The notes beneath the pieces were generated by a model. The model worked only from the letters and a program-made list of their open reading frames with translations. It made no database searches and was not told where the DNA came from. From Candidatus Eremiobacterota bacterium (lineage in GTDB: Bacteria > Vulcanimicrobiota > Vulcanimicrobiia > Vulcanimicrobiales > Vulcanimicrobiaceae), in contig JAFAKB010000018.1 of the NCBI GenBank assembly GCA_019235885.1, positions 62,001 to 126,000 on the forward strand: 64,000 bases of DNA, given 5' to 3'. Position numbers and translations under genes: made by a program. This document shows positions 1 through 8,309 of this stretch, in pieces. Positions within the stretch are counted from its first letter, which is position 1. Each line of letters begins with the position of its first letter.

Positions 1-123
1 CAGTGGCTCGACAAAGGGGCTCAGCCTTCCGATCCGGTGCGGCGTTTGTTCGCCGAGTTGGGGCTTGTGGAGCGCGGAGCGATTCCGGAAAACAAGCGGC
101 CGCCGAAGGGCAAGAAGAGCTAA
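1..123 (+). CDS. rpsP: 30S ribosomal protein S16, C-terminal part
   Basis: Only the last 40 codons are in the window; the start lies upstream. The visible peptide begins QWLDKGAQPSDPVRRLF and ends in a basic, lysine-rich tail, which is the usual C-terminal pattern of ribosomal protein S16, a small-subunit assembly protein that binds 16S rRNA. The next gene begins three bases after the stop codon and encodes a KH-domain protein, and rimM follows, which is the common rpsP-khpA-rimM order and supports the call. Confidence 0.9.
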   Translation, partial: QWLDKGAQPSDPVRRLFAELGLVERGAIPENKRPPKGKKS

Positions 124-126
124 GCG

Positions 127-708
127 ATGAGCGCGTTCGACGACGAGTTCGGACTCTTCGGCGACGACGACGAGAAGGCTGGCGACGAAGAGCGGAAGTC
201 GACGCTCGGCGCCCGGCGAATCGCTTCGGACGAAGCCGCGCACGACGACATCGAGCCGGAAGAAGAACGGCCGCGGCGCGGGACGCGCGACCGGCGCGAG
301 CGCACCGGCGGCGCAGCCGCGCCGTCGGGCGAAGGACGGCGCCCGCGGCGCGAGTACGGCGGCGAGCGCGGGGCGCGCAAGACCGAGGATCCGGCGGTCG
401 CGCAGAAGCGCGCGCTCGATCTGCTCGCGTTCTTGGCGCGCAAGCTCGTCTCGAAGCCCGACGTCGTGCTGGTCGAAGAGGTCGAGACCGACAAAGGACC
501 GGTCGTCGAGCTCGTCGTCGAGCACGAAGATCTCGGCAAGGTGATCGGGCGGAGCGGGCGCGTCGCGCAAGCGCTGCGCACGCTCGTGCGCGCGAGCGCG
601 GAGACGCGGATCAGCATCGACATCATCTCCTTCGAAGACGAAGTCGCCGAAGGCGAAGCGGAGCACGCGAGCGCCGAAGACGACGCCGAGGCAAACGACG
701 CCGAATGA
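127..708 (+). CDS. khpA: KH-domain RNA-binding protein (KhpA-like) with long charged N-terminus
   Basis: This 193-residue protein has a single KH domain in its C-terminal half, roughly residues 90-175, with the RNA-binding GxxG loop seen as VIGRSGRVAQALR. Typical KhpA proteins are about 75-80 residues, so the first 85 or so residues are an extension: acidic at first (FDDEFGLFGDDDE), then Arg/Glu-rich and probably disordered. An acidic Glu/Asp tail follows the KH fold. KhpA family members bind RNA and are linked to ribosome maturation and cell-division control in other bacteria. It sits between rpsP and rimM, matching the usual cluster. The ATG is three bases after the rpsP stop. Confidence 0.85.
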   Translation: MSAFDDEFGLFGDDDEKAGDEERKSTLGARRIASDEAAHDDIEPEEERPRRGTRDRRERTGGAAAPSGEGRRPRREYGGERGARKTEDPAVAQKRALDLLAFLARKLVSKPDVVLVEEVETDKGPVVELVVEHEDLGKVIGRSGRVAQALRTLVRASAETRISIDIISFEDEVAEGEAEHASAEDDAEANDAE

Positions 709-724
709 GGCGAACGCCGGCCGG

Positions 725-1234
725 GTGGTCGGCGTGTTCGGCTTGCGCGGCGAGCTGAAAATCGCCGCCAGCCGCGTCGGCGAGGACGCGCTCGCGCCGG
801 GACTCTTGCTGCGCGCGACGCTTGCCGACGGCAGCTCGCGCGCACTGCGCGTGCGCGCGATGCGCTTGCACAAAGGACGGCCGCTGCTCGCGTTCGACGG
901 CGTCGAGGACGCAAACGCTGCGGAGACGCTCGTCGGCGCGACGCTGGCGGTCGACCGCGCTGCAGTTTCTTTGGACGAAGGCGAGTATTTCGACGACGAT
1001 TTGGCCGGCTGCGTGCTCGTGGATGCGGACGGCGTCGAGCTCGCCGAGGTCCTTGCCGTCGAGCATTATCCGGCGCAGGACGTGCTGATCGTCGAGCCGC
1101 GCGGGGCGCGCGGAAAACGGGCGATCGTGCCGCTCGTGCGCGCGTTCGTCAAAGCGGTCGACGTCCGCGCGAAACGGATCGGCGTCGAGCTGCCGGCCGG
1201 GCTGCTCGATGCGGGCGAGGCGGAAGAGGCTTAG
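725..1234 (+). CDS. rimM: Ribosome maturation factor RimM
   Basis: RimM is a 30S assembly factor that binds ribosomal protein S19. The N-terminal beta-barrel signature VVGVFGLRGELK is present at the start, and the C-terminal PRC-barrel part includes GEYFDDDLAGC near residue 85 and a conserved IVPLVRAFVKAVD segment. The GTG at 725 is the only usual start nearby, but the reading frame is open upstream and reads NEANAGRV before it, and most RimM proteins have GRV before this motif, so a rarer upstream start is possible. It lies 16 bases behind the KH gene, probably in one transcript. trmD, the usual next gene, is absent; a convergent gene ends 10 bases away. Confidence 0.9.
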   Translation: MVGVFGLRGELKIAASRVGEDALAPGLLLRATLADGSSRALRVRAMRLHKGRPLLAFDGVEDANAAETLVGATLAVDRAAVSLDEGEYFDDDLAGCVLVDADGVELAEVLAVEHYPAQDVLIVEPRGARGKRAIVPLVRAFVKAVDVRAKRIGVELPAGLLDAGEAEEA

Positions 1235-1244
1235 CCGGCGAGCT

Positions 1245-2303
1245 TTAGCGGCGGCGGCGGCGCGGCGGGTTCAAGTACGCGCCGATCGCGGCTTCGACGG
1301 CGCGTTCGGTGGCGAGCTGCGCGCCTTGCGCTCCGCCGGCGTCGTTGCTGTGCGTTTGGTGCCAGAGCAATTTGCCGGCGCAGTCGTGCGCGCTCAGATC
1401 GAACGTTGCGCCGGCGCCGCCGAACTGCGCGTCGGGGCGGGTGGTCAGCGTGCCGGTCAGCACCGCTTTGACGGGATGCGCGGCGCAGGCGGCGGCTGCC
1501 GAAGCGGCGCGTTCGCCGCTGGTGCGGGCGAGGAGGTGCTGCGTCGCGATCTCGCGCAGCGCGGCGTCCGCAGGGCCTTCGACCGGAACGACCGCGATGG
1601 TCTCTGCGGTTGCGGGCGCGGCGGCGACGGTGCGCGGCGCGTTCGACGGAACGGCCGTCGGGCCTGGGGCGGGGACCGAGGTCGGCGTCACGCGGGCGAC
1701 CGAAGCCGCGGCCGACGACGCCTTCGGGGCGGGGCTCGCTTTCGGCGCCGGCGTCTGTTTCTTGCGGCGGCTGAAGAGCTTGTTGAGGTTCGCTTCGGGG
1801 CCGCCGGTGGCGGAGGGGGTCGGGCTGGCGCGCGGGGGCGCGGTGGGGATCGCGGCAAGGCCGCGGTTCGCGTGGCGGGAGATGAACGTTGCCAGGTCGT
1901 CGCCTTGGCCGGCGGCCTCGTTGTAGGTGTTGATCTGGCCGCTCTGGCTGAACAGCACGATCCCGGTCGTCGTGCTGACGACCTGCTCGACCAGCGAGAC
2001 GCCGGTGCCGAGCGGCGACATGTAGCCGGAGACGTAGTAGTCCGCGTTGTGCGCGCGCGCGACCGAGAGGTAGTCTTTCCTCTCCGTCCCCGGCGGGGGC
2101 GGGATCACCGAGACCTGGCCCGTCTCCGCCATCCGGCTGGCGATGATCGTCGCGAGCCGCGAGCTGGCCTCGCGGTCGATCGAGCTCGCGCTCGCGGTGA
2201 ACGGGTAGACGATCACGCTCGGCTTCGCAAACAACAGCGGTTCGGCGCCGAGCAGCGGCAGGCTGAACAGCGCGACGAGGGCGACGACCAGGAAACGGCG
2301 CAC
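1245..2303 (-). CDS. Exported protein with FlgO/TolB-N-like domain
   Basis: The 352-residue product starts with a clear signal peptide (MRRFLVVALVALFSLPLLGA). Residues about 28-150 look like the small alpha/beta domain of FlgO, CsgG or TolB-N type lipoproteins: VIVYPFTASAS, then a helix with ASRMAETG and a strand ending in VSVIPPP, then ADYYVSGYM. A Pro/Ala/Thr-rich linker of about 80 residues with a basic patch (FSRRKKQ) follows, and then a second small domain of similar flavour. The start is GTG. It is 33 bases downstream of the BrkB-type gene on the same strand, so the two are probably cotranscribed. The assignment rests on pattern, and the function is unknown. Confidence 0.55.
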   Translation of the reverse strand: MRRFLVVALVALFSLPLLGAEPLLFAKPSVIVYPFTASASSIDREASSRLATIIASRMAETGQVSVIPPPPGTERKDYLSVARAHNADYYVSGYMSPLGTGVSLVEQVVSTTTGIVLFSQSGQINTYNEAAGQGDDLATFISRHANRGLAAIPTAPPRASPTPSATGGPEANLNKLFSRRKKQTPAPKASPAPKASSAAASVARVTPTSVPAPGPTAVPSNAPRTVAAAPATAETIAVVPVEGPADAALREIATQHLLARTSGERAASAAAACAAHPVKAVLTGTLTTRPDAQFGGAGATFDLSAHDCAGKLLWHQTHSNDAGGAQGAQLATERAVEAAIGAYLNPPRRRRR

Positions 2304-2336
2304 GAAGCCGCGTTCGGCCGCGGCCGGGGCGATCCC

Positions 2337-3164
2337 TTACGAGGCGAGCGGGAGGGCGCCGCTCTCGCCGTCCTTCTCCCACGCCGCGCTGACGTGCGCG
2401 CCGAACAGGAAGACGACGCCGATCAGGTCGAGCCAGAGCAGCAGCACGAAAAGTGCCGAAAGAGCGCCGTAGATCTGAAACGCGTAGCTGGCGTACGTCG
2501 TGTAGACCGCAAACGCGATCTGCGCGAGCGAGTAGCCGATCGCGCAGACGAGCGCGCCGGGGATGACGGACGACCAGCGCGGGTGGCGGTTCGGCAAGTA
2601 CGCGTACAGCAGCGCGGAGACGGCGAAGACGAGCAGGGCCGAGCCCGCGTACGAGGCGATCTGCGGCGCCCAGCGCAGGGATTCCAGCCCGGCGAACTGC
2701 ACGAAGAACGTGATGACGATCGGAACGACGGTCGCGGCGATCAGCACCATGCCGGCGAACGGCACGAGCGTGAGCGCGATCGCGACGTCCCACACGATGT
2801 GCCGGAAGCGCGTGATCCCGAGCGAGCGGTTCAGCGCATAGGTGAGCGCTTGAAAGAGGTTCTTGCCGGCCCAGATCAATCCGATCAAGCCGATCGTGCC
2901 GCTGAAGCCGCGGTAGCGCACGACCGCCGACAGGTTGTTCGTCAGCAGGTCGCCGAGCGCGGGAACGTAGACTTGAATCGCTTCGTTCGCGCGCGCGAGC
3001 CCTTCATCGGTGCCGTAGAGGAACGCCAGCATCGCGACCGCGACGAGCGACAAGGGAACGAGCGAGAAGAGCGCGGTGTACGCGATCGCCTGCGCCGTGA
3101 ACGCCGAGCCTTCGGCGGAGAAGCGCAGCCCCGCCATGCGGAAGATGCGAATCAGCCGTGACAC
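2337..3164 (-). CDS. YihY/virulence factor BrkB family membrane protein
   Basis: The 275-residue product shows the six-helix YihY/BrkB pattern: an early [13 protein letters not shown] segment, the [17 protein letters not shown] segment, and a final helix pair ending in [11 protein letters not shown]. Family members are inner-membrane proteins of unclear transport role; the old annotation as ribonuclease BN is wrong for the family. The GTG start at 3164 is well supported: an almost perfect Shine-Dalgarno sequence, AAGGAGGTGA, lies a few bases upstream on the minus strand. The same DNA forms the 5' end of the divergent gene at 3158, so the two genes overlap head to head by seven bases. Confidence 0.9.
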   Translation of the reverse strand: MSRLIRIFRMAGLRFSAEGSAFTAQAIAYTALFSLVPLSLVAVAMLAFLYGTDEGLARANEAIQVYVPALGDLLTNNLSAVVRYRGFSGTIGLIGLIWAGKNLFQALTYALNRSLGITRFRHIVWDVAIALTLVPFAGMVLIAATVVPIVITFFVQFAGLESLRWAPQIASYAGSALLVFAVSALLYAYLPNRHPRWSSVIPGALVCAIGYSLAQIAFAVYTTYASYAFQIYGALSALFVLLLWLDLIGVVFLFGAHVSAAWEKDGESGALPLAS

Positions 3165-3670
3165 CAGCTCACCTCCTTCCCGTCGCCGTCGCCGTGCTGG
3201 TCGCCGTCGTCGTCGACGGCACCTTCGTTCCGAGCGTCCCGGTGGCGTCGCTCAGCGGCGGGCGCGTCGTCGCGCCGGCCGATCTGATCGCGAACTTCGC
3301 GGATCGCATCGACGCCGGGCCCGGCGCGGCGCTCACGGTGCGGCGCGGCCAACGCGCGTGCGCCGCCGTGCCGGCCGTTTCGGCCGATCCGGCGCTGTAC
3401 GCGCTCGCGCCGCTCGCGCGCTGTCTCGGCGCGCACGTGAGCTGGGACGGCAGCGCCAAAACGCTGCAGCTCGCCTTCGCGGACGGACCGCGCGTGGTGC
3501 GCACGCCCCCGCCGTTCGATCCGAGCGCGCCGCAGGTCGCGCCGACGCAGATCTTCACGCCCGAGCCCGCGACGCCGACGCCGCGCGTCATCGCGACCGG
3601 CTCGCCGCAACCGCGCCGGACGGCGATTCCGGTCACGCCGTCGTGGCCGCTTACAAGCCCGCGTCCGTGA
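3158..3670 (+). CDS. Exported protein with copper-amine-oxidase-N-like domain
   Basis: The 170-residue product opens with a hydrophobic segment ([16 protein letters not shown]) that is a plausible signal peptide or anchor. Residues about 25-110 resemble the stalk domain found at the N-terminus of copper amine oxidase-like proteins: [17 protein letters not shown], then [22 protein letters not shown]. The last 60 residues are Pro/Thr-rich and probably extended. The GTG start overlaps the divergent BrkB gene, and no Shine-Dalgarno sequence is seen for this strand; a second in-frame GTG at 3194 would remove most of the hydrophobic stretch. The 3' end overlaps the convergent 86-residue gene by 20 bases. 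Confidence 0.5.
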   Translation: MTPAHLLPVAVAVLVAVVVDGTFVPSVPVASLSGGRVVAPADLIANFADRIDAGPGAALTVRRGQRACAAVPAVSADPALYALAPLARCLGAHVSWDGSAKTLQLAFADGPRVVRTPPPFDPSAPQVAPTQIFTPEPATPTPRVIATGSPQPRRTAIPVTPSWPLTSPRP

Positions 3671-3911
3671 TCGCTTTGATCCACCGCTGCGTGCTGGGAT
3701 CGTCGAACCAGTTCGCGATGCGCGCTTCGAGCACGGGGATCGCGCGCAGGACGTTCGCCTGCCGCGTGACGCTCGCCGGATCGGGCGAACCCGAGTGCAG
3801 CTCGGCGTGCAGCGCGTCGACGGACGCCTTGGCCTGCGCGTCCTCGCCGGCCGCCGCTCGAAGCTCGTCGTACGGAGGATGCGGGACCGCGGGCTGACCG
3901 CTCTCGTTCAT
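3651..3911 (-). CDS. Small helical protein sharing a domain with the 44-kb membrane protein
   Basis: The product is 86 residues, with no signal peptide and no membrane segment. From residue about 14 on it reads [11 protein letters not shown], then [13 protein letters not shown], then [16 protein letters not shown]. The same order of DELR, EL-S-P, V-x-x-A, LR and NW/AW-x-x-x-P-x-x-Q-x-WI appears at the C-terminus of the membrane protein at 44077-44974, so I infer one shared helical domain of about 70 residues. Here it stands alone. It lies 34 bases downstream of the BNR propeller gene on the same strand. I cannot name a Pfam family for it. Confidence 0.6.
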   Translation of the reverse strand: MNESGQPAVPHPPYDELRAAAGEDAQAKASVDALHAELHSGSPDPASVTRQANVLRAIPVLEARIANWFDDPSTQRWIKAITDAGL

Positions 3912-3945
3912 GCCGCAATCGTTCCCGCCGGAGGCGGCGCGCCCC

Positions 3946-6942
3946 TCACCGCGCCGGCTCGCCGGCTTGGCGGAGCAGCGTGTCGAGCGCGGTGCGGTAC
4001 TCGCGCAGCACCGCGCGCTGCACCGCGGTCGGCGCGCCGTCGCCGTTCTCGACCGCGCCGATCAGCTGCGCGAGCCGGCCGTTGAGCCGCTCGAGCCGGC
4101 TCGCCAGCGCGGCGTCGTGGGGCCGCGTGCGCTGCGCCGCGGCGTACGACTCGTTCACCAGCGCGGCGATCTCGCTCGCGAGGTCGTACTGCGCCTGCAG
4201 ATCGCGCGTCGCGACCGGGACGCGCGGGTCTTTGCGCACGAGCAGCGCGCGCGTTTGCTTCGCGCCGCCGGCGTCCAGGGTGACGGAATACGTGCCGGGC
4301 GGGACGGTCGCGCCTTCCGGCTGCAGCGGCGTGTCGTGCGGGATCGCGGCGATCGTCGCGTCCGGCCCGAACGTGCGCGGCGCGGGCGCGTGCAGATCCC
4401 ACACGAAACGGTGCGCGCCGGCGCTCGCGTCGGGACGCGCTTGCGGTGCGATCCACCAGGCCGGCACGTCGAGCGCGCTGGGGTCGTACGGCGCGGGCGG
4501 ATCGTCGCTCGCGAAGCGGCGCACGACGCGCCCGCGCGCGTCGGCGAACGTCAGCGTCACGCGCGGCGCGGCGCGCGGCAGGACGTAGTCGACGATCGCG
4601 CCGCTCGGCGGGTTCGCGGCGAACGGCTCGTCGGGCGGCAGCGGCGTGTCGGTGTTCGTGTCGCGCGGCACGCGCCAAGCCGGCGCGGGCTCGAGCAGCG
4701 TCGCGCGCGCGCTCGTCAGCGCGTCGGCTTGGCGCAGCGGCGCGACGTCGTCGAGAATCCAAAAGCCGCGGCCGTGCGTGCCGATCACCACGTCGTCGCC
4801 GTGCACGACCAGATCGCGCACCGACGTCGCGGGCAGGTTCAGCCGCAGCGACGACCACGAGCCGCCGTCGTCGAACGACACCCACACGCCGCGCTCGGTC
4901 CCCGCGTAGAGCAGGCCGCGGCGGCGCGGGTCGGCGCGCACGACGTTGGTCGGCGCGGCCTCGATGCCGCGGTCGATCTCGGTCCACGTCTTGCCGCCGT
5001 CGTGCGTGCGGAAGAGCTGCGGGCGCTGCTCGTCCAGCCGAATGCGGTTCACCGCGACGTACGCGCCGTTCGCGTCGAACGGCGACGCGTCGACGATCGA
5101 GATCTTTCCCCACGCGCCGATCCCCGGCGGGGTGACGTCGCGCCAGTGCTTTCCGCCGTCGGCGGTGCGCCACACCAAGCCGTCGTCGGTGCCGGCCCAG
5201 ATCACGTTGCGGTCGCGCGGCGAAAGCCCGAGCGCGTAGATCACGCCGCGATGCGGCCGCTTCGCGGCGTCGGCTTGCGCGAAGACGCCCAGGTTCGGCG
5301 GCGTCGCCGGGTTCGGGCGCGTCAGATCGGGGCTGACGACGCGCCAGTGCGCGCCGTAGTCGGTCGTCTCGAACACGACGTTGCCGGCGAGAAAGAGCGC
5401 GTGCGGGTCGGCGGGCGAGAACGCGAGCGGCGCCGTGCGACGAAAACGGTAGTGCGGATCGCCGCGCCACGACACGATCGGGCCGACGTCGCGCACTTGT
5501 CCGGTGCGCTCGTCGTATCGCGAAACCTTGCCGCCGAAGACGATCCCCGGATGCAGCGGATCGGGAGCGACGTAGCCGTACTCTTCGGTCCCCACCGGGT
5601 GCCAGTCGCGAAAGGTGATCGCGCCGTCGTTCCCGCGCGAGAGCACGCCGGCGCTGCCGCTTTCCTGCTGCCCGCCGTAGACCCGATACGGAAAGCGGTC
5701 GTCGGTGATGACGTGATAGAACTGCGCCGTCGGCTGGTTGTACCATGACGTCCACGACGCGCCGCCGTTCACGGTGATGATCGCGCCTTGATCGCTGCCG
5801 AGCAGGATCGTGCGCGGGTCGTCCGGCGCGATCCAGATGCTTTGGTAGTCGTCGCCGCCCGGCGCGCCGCGCAGCGGGACGAACGTCTTGCCGGCGTCGG
5901 TCGACTTGTACGTCGAGGTGTTCGTTTCGTAGACCGTGTCGCGGTCGCGCGGATCGACCGCAAGCTGCACCAAGTCCGCGCCGCGCTCGGTGATGCGGTC
6001 GGTGTCGTTCGTCAGTGTCCAGGTGACGCCGGCGTCGTCGGAACGGTAGACGCCCTTTTTTCCGCCGCTCGCTCCGACGACGTCGGCGAACGCGTAGACG
6101 CGCTTCGGATCGCTCGGCGCGAGCGCAACCGCTATTCTGCCGAGTCCTTGCGCTTGCGCCGGCAAACCACCCTCGAGGCGTTTCCAGCTCGTGCCGCCGT
6201 CGGTCGATTTGTAGAGTCCCGTCCCCGACTGCGGGTGCTCGAACGAACCGCCCTCGGTCGTCTCCCACGGTGGCTGGCGCGCGGCCCACAGCGAGGCGTA
6301 GAGCGTGCGCGAATCGGTCGGATCGAGCGCGAGGTCGAACGCGCCCGCGTCTTCGTCGGTGAAGAGAACGCGGTCGAAGGTGACGCCGCCGTCGGTGGAG
6401 CGGTAGACACCGCGCTCCTGGTTCGGCCCGTACGGGTGGCCGAGCACCGCGACGTAGAGCCGGTTCGCGTCTTTCGGGTCGACGGCGATCTTGGCGATCT
6501 GCCGCCCGTCGCGCAATCCGAGATGCGTCCAGTGCGCGCCGCCGTCGGTCGACTTGTACATGCCGTCGCCGACGGCGAGATCGGGGCGCTGCCGGCCTTC
6601 GCCGCTCCCGACATAGATCGTGTCGGGTGCGGAGGGCGCGACGGCGAGCGCGCCGACCGACGCGCTCGGCTGGTCGTCGAACACGGGATTCCAGGTGCGC
6701 CCGCCGTCGGTCGTCTTGAAGACCCCGCCGTTGACGGCGGCGATGTAGAACTCGTGCGGCCGGCCGGGGACACCGCTGGCCGCGATCGTCCGGCCGCCGC
6801 GGAACGGCCCGATCGCGCGCCAGCGCAGCACCCCGCGCAGCGCGGCACCGGGATCCGGGGGCGGCGCCGCGGCGACCGGCAAGCCCCCGAGCGCGACGCT
6901 CAACGCGGCGAGGGATGCGAGAGGACGGCACGTTCGCGGCAC
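3946..6942 (-). CDS. Exported BNR/VPS10-type propeller protein (WD40/YVTN/BNR-like)
   Basis: The 998-residue product carries many BNR/sortilin-like repeats of the form STDGG-x-x-W or TTDGG-x-T-W (for example VFKTTDGGRTWNPVF, LYKSTDGGTSWKRLEGG, VYRSDDAGVTWTL), giving two stacked beta-propellers over residues about 40-700. The C-terminal 300 residues contain a beta-rich part with TFADARGRVVRRF and PPGTYSVTLD, like the domain that ends many bacterial glycosyl-hydrolase-annotated BNR proteins. I place the start at the GTG at 6942, because it gives a signal peptide (MPRTCRPLASLAALSVALGG) and avoids the operon starting at 7100; the frame stays open to 7248. Such proteins are often annotated as glycosyl hydrolases but no catalytic residues can be assigned here. 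Confidence 0.85.
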   Translation of the reverse strand: MPRTCRPLASLAALSVALGGLPVAAAPPPDPGAALRGVLRWRAIGPFRGGRTIAASGVPGRPHEFYIAAVNGGVFKTTDGGRTWNPVFDDQPSASVGALAVAPSAPDTIYVGSGEGRQRPDLAVGDGMYKSTDGGAHWTHLGLRDGRQIAKIAVDPKDANRLYVAVLGHPYGPNQERGVYRSTDGGVTFDRVLFTDEDAGAFDLALDPTDSRTLYASLWAARQPPWETTEGGSFEHPQSGTGLYKSTDGGTSWKRLEGGLPAQAQGLGRIAVALAPSDPKRVYAFADVVGASGGKKGVYRSDDAGVTWTLTNDTDRITERGADLVQLAVDPRDRDTVYETNTSTYKSTDAGKTFVPLRGAPGGDDYQSIWIAPDDPRTILLGSDQGAIITVNGGASWTSWYNQPTAQFYHVITDDRFPYRVYGGQQESGSAGVLSRGNDGAITFRDWHPVGTEEYGYVAPDPLHPGIVFGGKVSRYDERTGQVRDVGPIVSWRGDPHYRFRRTAPLAFSPADPHALFLAGNVVFETTDYGAHWRVVSPDLTRPNPATPPNLGVFAQADAAKRPHRGVIYALGLSPRDRNVIWAGTDDGLVWRTADGGKHWRDVTPPGIGAWGKISIVDASPFDANGAYVAVNRIRLDEQRPQLFRTHDGGKTWTEIDRGIEAAPTNVVRADPRRRGLLYAGTERGVWVSFDDGGSWSSLRLNLPATSVRDLVVHGDDVVIGTHGRGFWILDDVAPLRQADALTSARATLLEPAPAWRVPRDTNTDTPLPPDEPFAANPPSGAIVDYVLPRAAPRVTLTFADARGRVVRRFASDDPPAPYDPSALDVPAWWIAPQARPDASAGAHRFVWDLHAPAPRTFGPDATIAAIPHDTPLQPEGATVPPGTYSVTLDAGGAKQTRALLVRKDPRVPVATRDLQAQYDLASEIAALVNESYAAAQRTRPHDAALASRLERLNGRLAQLIGAVENGDGAPTAVQRAVLREYRTALDTLLRQAGEPAR

Positions 6943-7025
6943 CGAGCCCGGATGCGCCCTCGCGAACGAGTTGCCTGCCGAAGCAAGAGTCCGCCGGGTC
7001 GTGGCGAAGCAGCCGAGTCCGCCGC

Positions 7026-7053
7026 GACACACAGCGCGGCGCCGGGGTGTGTC
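7026..7053. promoter_or_regulatory. Inverted repeat ahead of the lanthipeptide-like operon
   Basis: GACACAC at 7026-7032 and GTGTGTC at 7047-7053 are perfect 7-base arms around a GC-rich 14-base centre. It lies 46 bases before the ATG at 7100, in the 157-base divergent gap between the BNR gene and the operon. It could be an operator or a 5' UTR hairpin. No convincing -35/-10 pair was seen here. Confidence 0.35.
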
Positions 7054-7099
7054 CGGCGTCCGACCGGCCCGCGCACCTCGTCTACGAAGGGGGTGCTTC

Positions 7100-8296
7100 A
7101 TGGCAGACTCCGACGCCGCCAAGGGCGGCGCAAAGGTTCGCCTCGACGACATCGTCGCGCGCGTTTTCCCCGATCCCACCAGCGCGCAAGGCGCAACGCT
7201 CCTGACCGGTTTCGTCGGAAAGGGCGACGCCGAAGGACGCATTCGCATCTATCCCGACATCGGCTTCAGCTGTTGGTACGACGTCGCGGAAGAGGACGTG
7301 CTCCACAGCGTGCCGCTTTCGCAGGAAACCTCGCCGCTGGGCGGCTCGCGTCTGTGGGTCAAGGCCGGCGCTGACGTCAAGACGGGGCCGGCCGCGCAGC
7401 CGCAACAGCTCGGCGGTGGCGGCGCGGTGCCGTTCGCCGCAAAGCCGGGCGGGGCAGCGCCCACGCCGCCGTTCTCGATCCAGCCGACGTGCGGCATCGC
7501 CTGCACGCTGGTGCCGCCGGTCTGTCCGCAGCCGACGATGTCCGGTCAGACGTGTCCGAACGGCGACTGCACGTTCTTCGGGACGTGCGGGCCGCAATGT
7601 CCGCCGCCGCCGTGCACGGTTCCGAGCACGTTATGTCCGACGGTCGACGTGCAGACGTGTCCGCCGTTCTGCGCACAAGCGCACGCCGGCGCGGCGGCAA
7701 TCGTGCCGACCGACCAGGGCATCACGTGTCCGCGCAACATTTGCACGGAAACGATTCCGCCGACGCGGTTCGGCACGACGTGTCCGCGCAACATCTGCAC
7801 GGAAACGATCGTGCCGACGCGGTTCGGCACGACCTGCCCGCGGTTCATCTGCACCGAGACGATCCCGCCGACGGTGCACGTGACGTGTCCGCCGCACATC
7901 TGCACGGAGACGATTCCGCCTGCTGCGGCAGCCGGCGTTCACGCGCAAGCGCTGCAGCCGACGCCGACGGCGACGTTCTTCCACACGTGCGGAGCGCAGT
8001 GCGGCGTCGCGCAACCGACGCCTACGGCGACGTTCTTCCACACCTGCGGGGTGCAGTGCCCCTCCGGCGTGCTGACCATCGTGTGCACGCAGGCCTGCCA
8101 TCAGGGCTGGACGGTCGCGCAACCGGGTTGGACCGTGCACCAGGGCTGGACCGTCGCGCAGGGTTGGACGCTCGCGCAGGCGGCCGCGCAGCCGACGCCG
8201 ACGGCGACGTTCAACCCGACACAGTGCACGCGCTGCTTCATCTGTCCGCCGGTCACCGCACCGACGCGCACGGGCGTGTTCGACCCGCTCGCGTGA
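7100..8296 (+). CDS. Cys/Thr-rich repetitive protein, candidate precursor of a lanthipeptide-like product
   Basis: The 398-residue product has two parts. Residues 1-95 look like a folded domain or long leader (LTGFVGKGDAEGRIRIYP, then EEDVLHSVPLSQE, then SPLGGSRLWVKAGADV). A Gly/Pro linker with LGGGGA at about 104-109 follows. Residues 130-398 hold about 28 cysteines and many threonines in repeats: Cys-x3/4-Cys pairs such as TCGPQC, four TCPRNICTETIPPT-like units, three PTPTATF units and four GWTVAQ units. There is no signal peptide. The ATG has a strong Shine-Dalgarno (AAGGGGGTG) about six bases upstream. A kinase, a HopA1-family protein and a LanC cyclase follow within the same operon, which makes it the likely substrate. 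A metal-binding Cys-rich protein is the main alternative. Confidence 0.75.
   Translation: MADSDAAKGGAKVRLDDIVARVFPDPTSAQGATLLTGFVGKGDAEGRIRIYPDIGFSCWYDVAEEDVLHSVPLSQETSPLGGSRLWVKAGADVKTGPAAQPQQLGGGGAVPFAAKPGGAAPTPPFSIQPTCGIACTLVPPVCPQPTMSGQTCPNGDCTFFGTCGPQCPPPPCTVPSTLCPTVDVQTCPPFCAQAHAGAAAIVPTDQGITCPRNICTETIPPTRFGTTCPRNICTETIVPTRFGTTCPRFICTETIPPTVHVTCPPHICTETIPPAAAAGVHAQALQPTPTATFFHTCGAQCGVAQPTPTATFFHTCGVQCPSGVLTIVCTQACHQGWTVAQPGWTVHQGWTVAQGWTLAQAAAQPTPTATFNPTQCTRCFICPPVTAPTRTGVFDPLA
7724..7924 (+). repeat. Four tandem Cys-x4-Cys coding repeats
   Basis: Units begin at 7724, 7778, 7832 and 7883, with periods of 54, 54 and 51 bases, all multiples of three. They encode TCPRNICTETIPPTRFGT, the same with IVP, then TCPRFICTETIPPTVHV and TCPPHICTETIPP plus an alanine run. 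The two cysteines and the CTETI core never vary, while the Arg-Asn pair and the tail do. The repeats lie inside the candidate precursor gene. Confidence 0.9.
7958..8293 (+). repeat. PTPTATF and GWTVAQ coding repeats
   Basis: The C-terminal part of the precursor candidate is built from two further motifs. PTPTATF starts at 7958, 8015 and 8192, each followed by a Cys pair (HTCGAQC, HTCGVQC, QCTRCFIC). Between the second and third copies, 8105-8179 encodes four units GWTVAQP, GWTVHQ, GWTVAQ and GWTLAQ with 21- and 18-base periods. The modular layout suggests growth by in-frame duplication. Confidence 0.85.
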
Positions 8297-8309
8297 TCGA
8301 AGCTCGAGC

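Noticed and set aside
1209-3161. 650-codon plus-strand frame over the BrkB gene
   Set aside because: No domain, Arg-rich, and the opposite strand has a BrkB protein with a perfect ribosome site.
7724-7924. CRISPR-like direct repeats
   Set aside because: Periods are multiples of three, there are no unique spacers, and the repeats encode a conserved Cys-x4-Cys unit.
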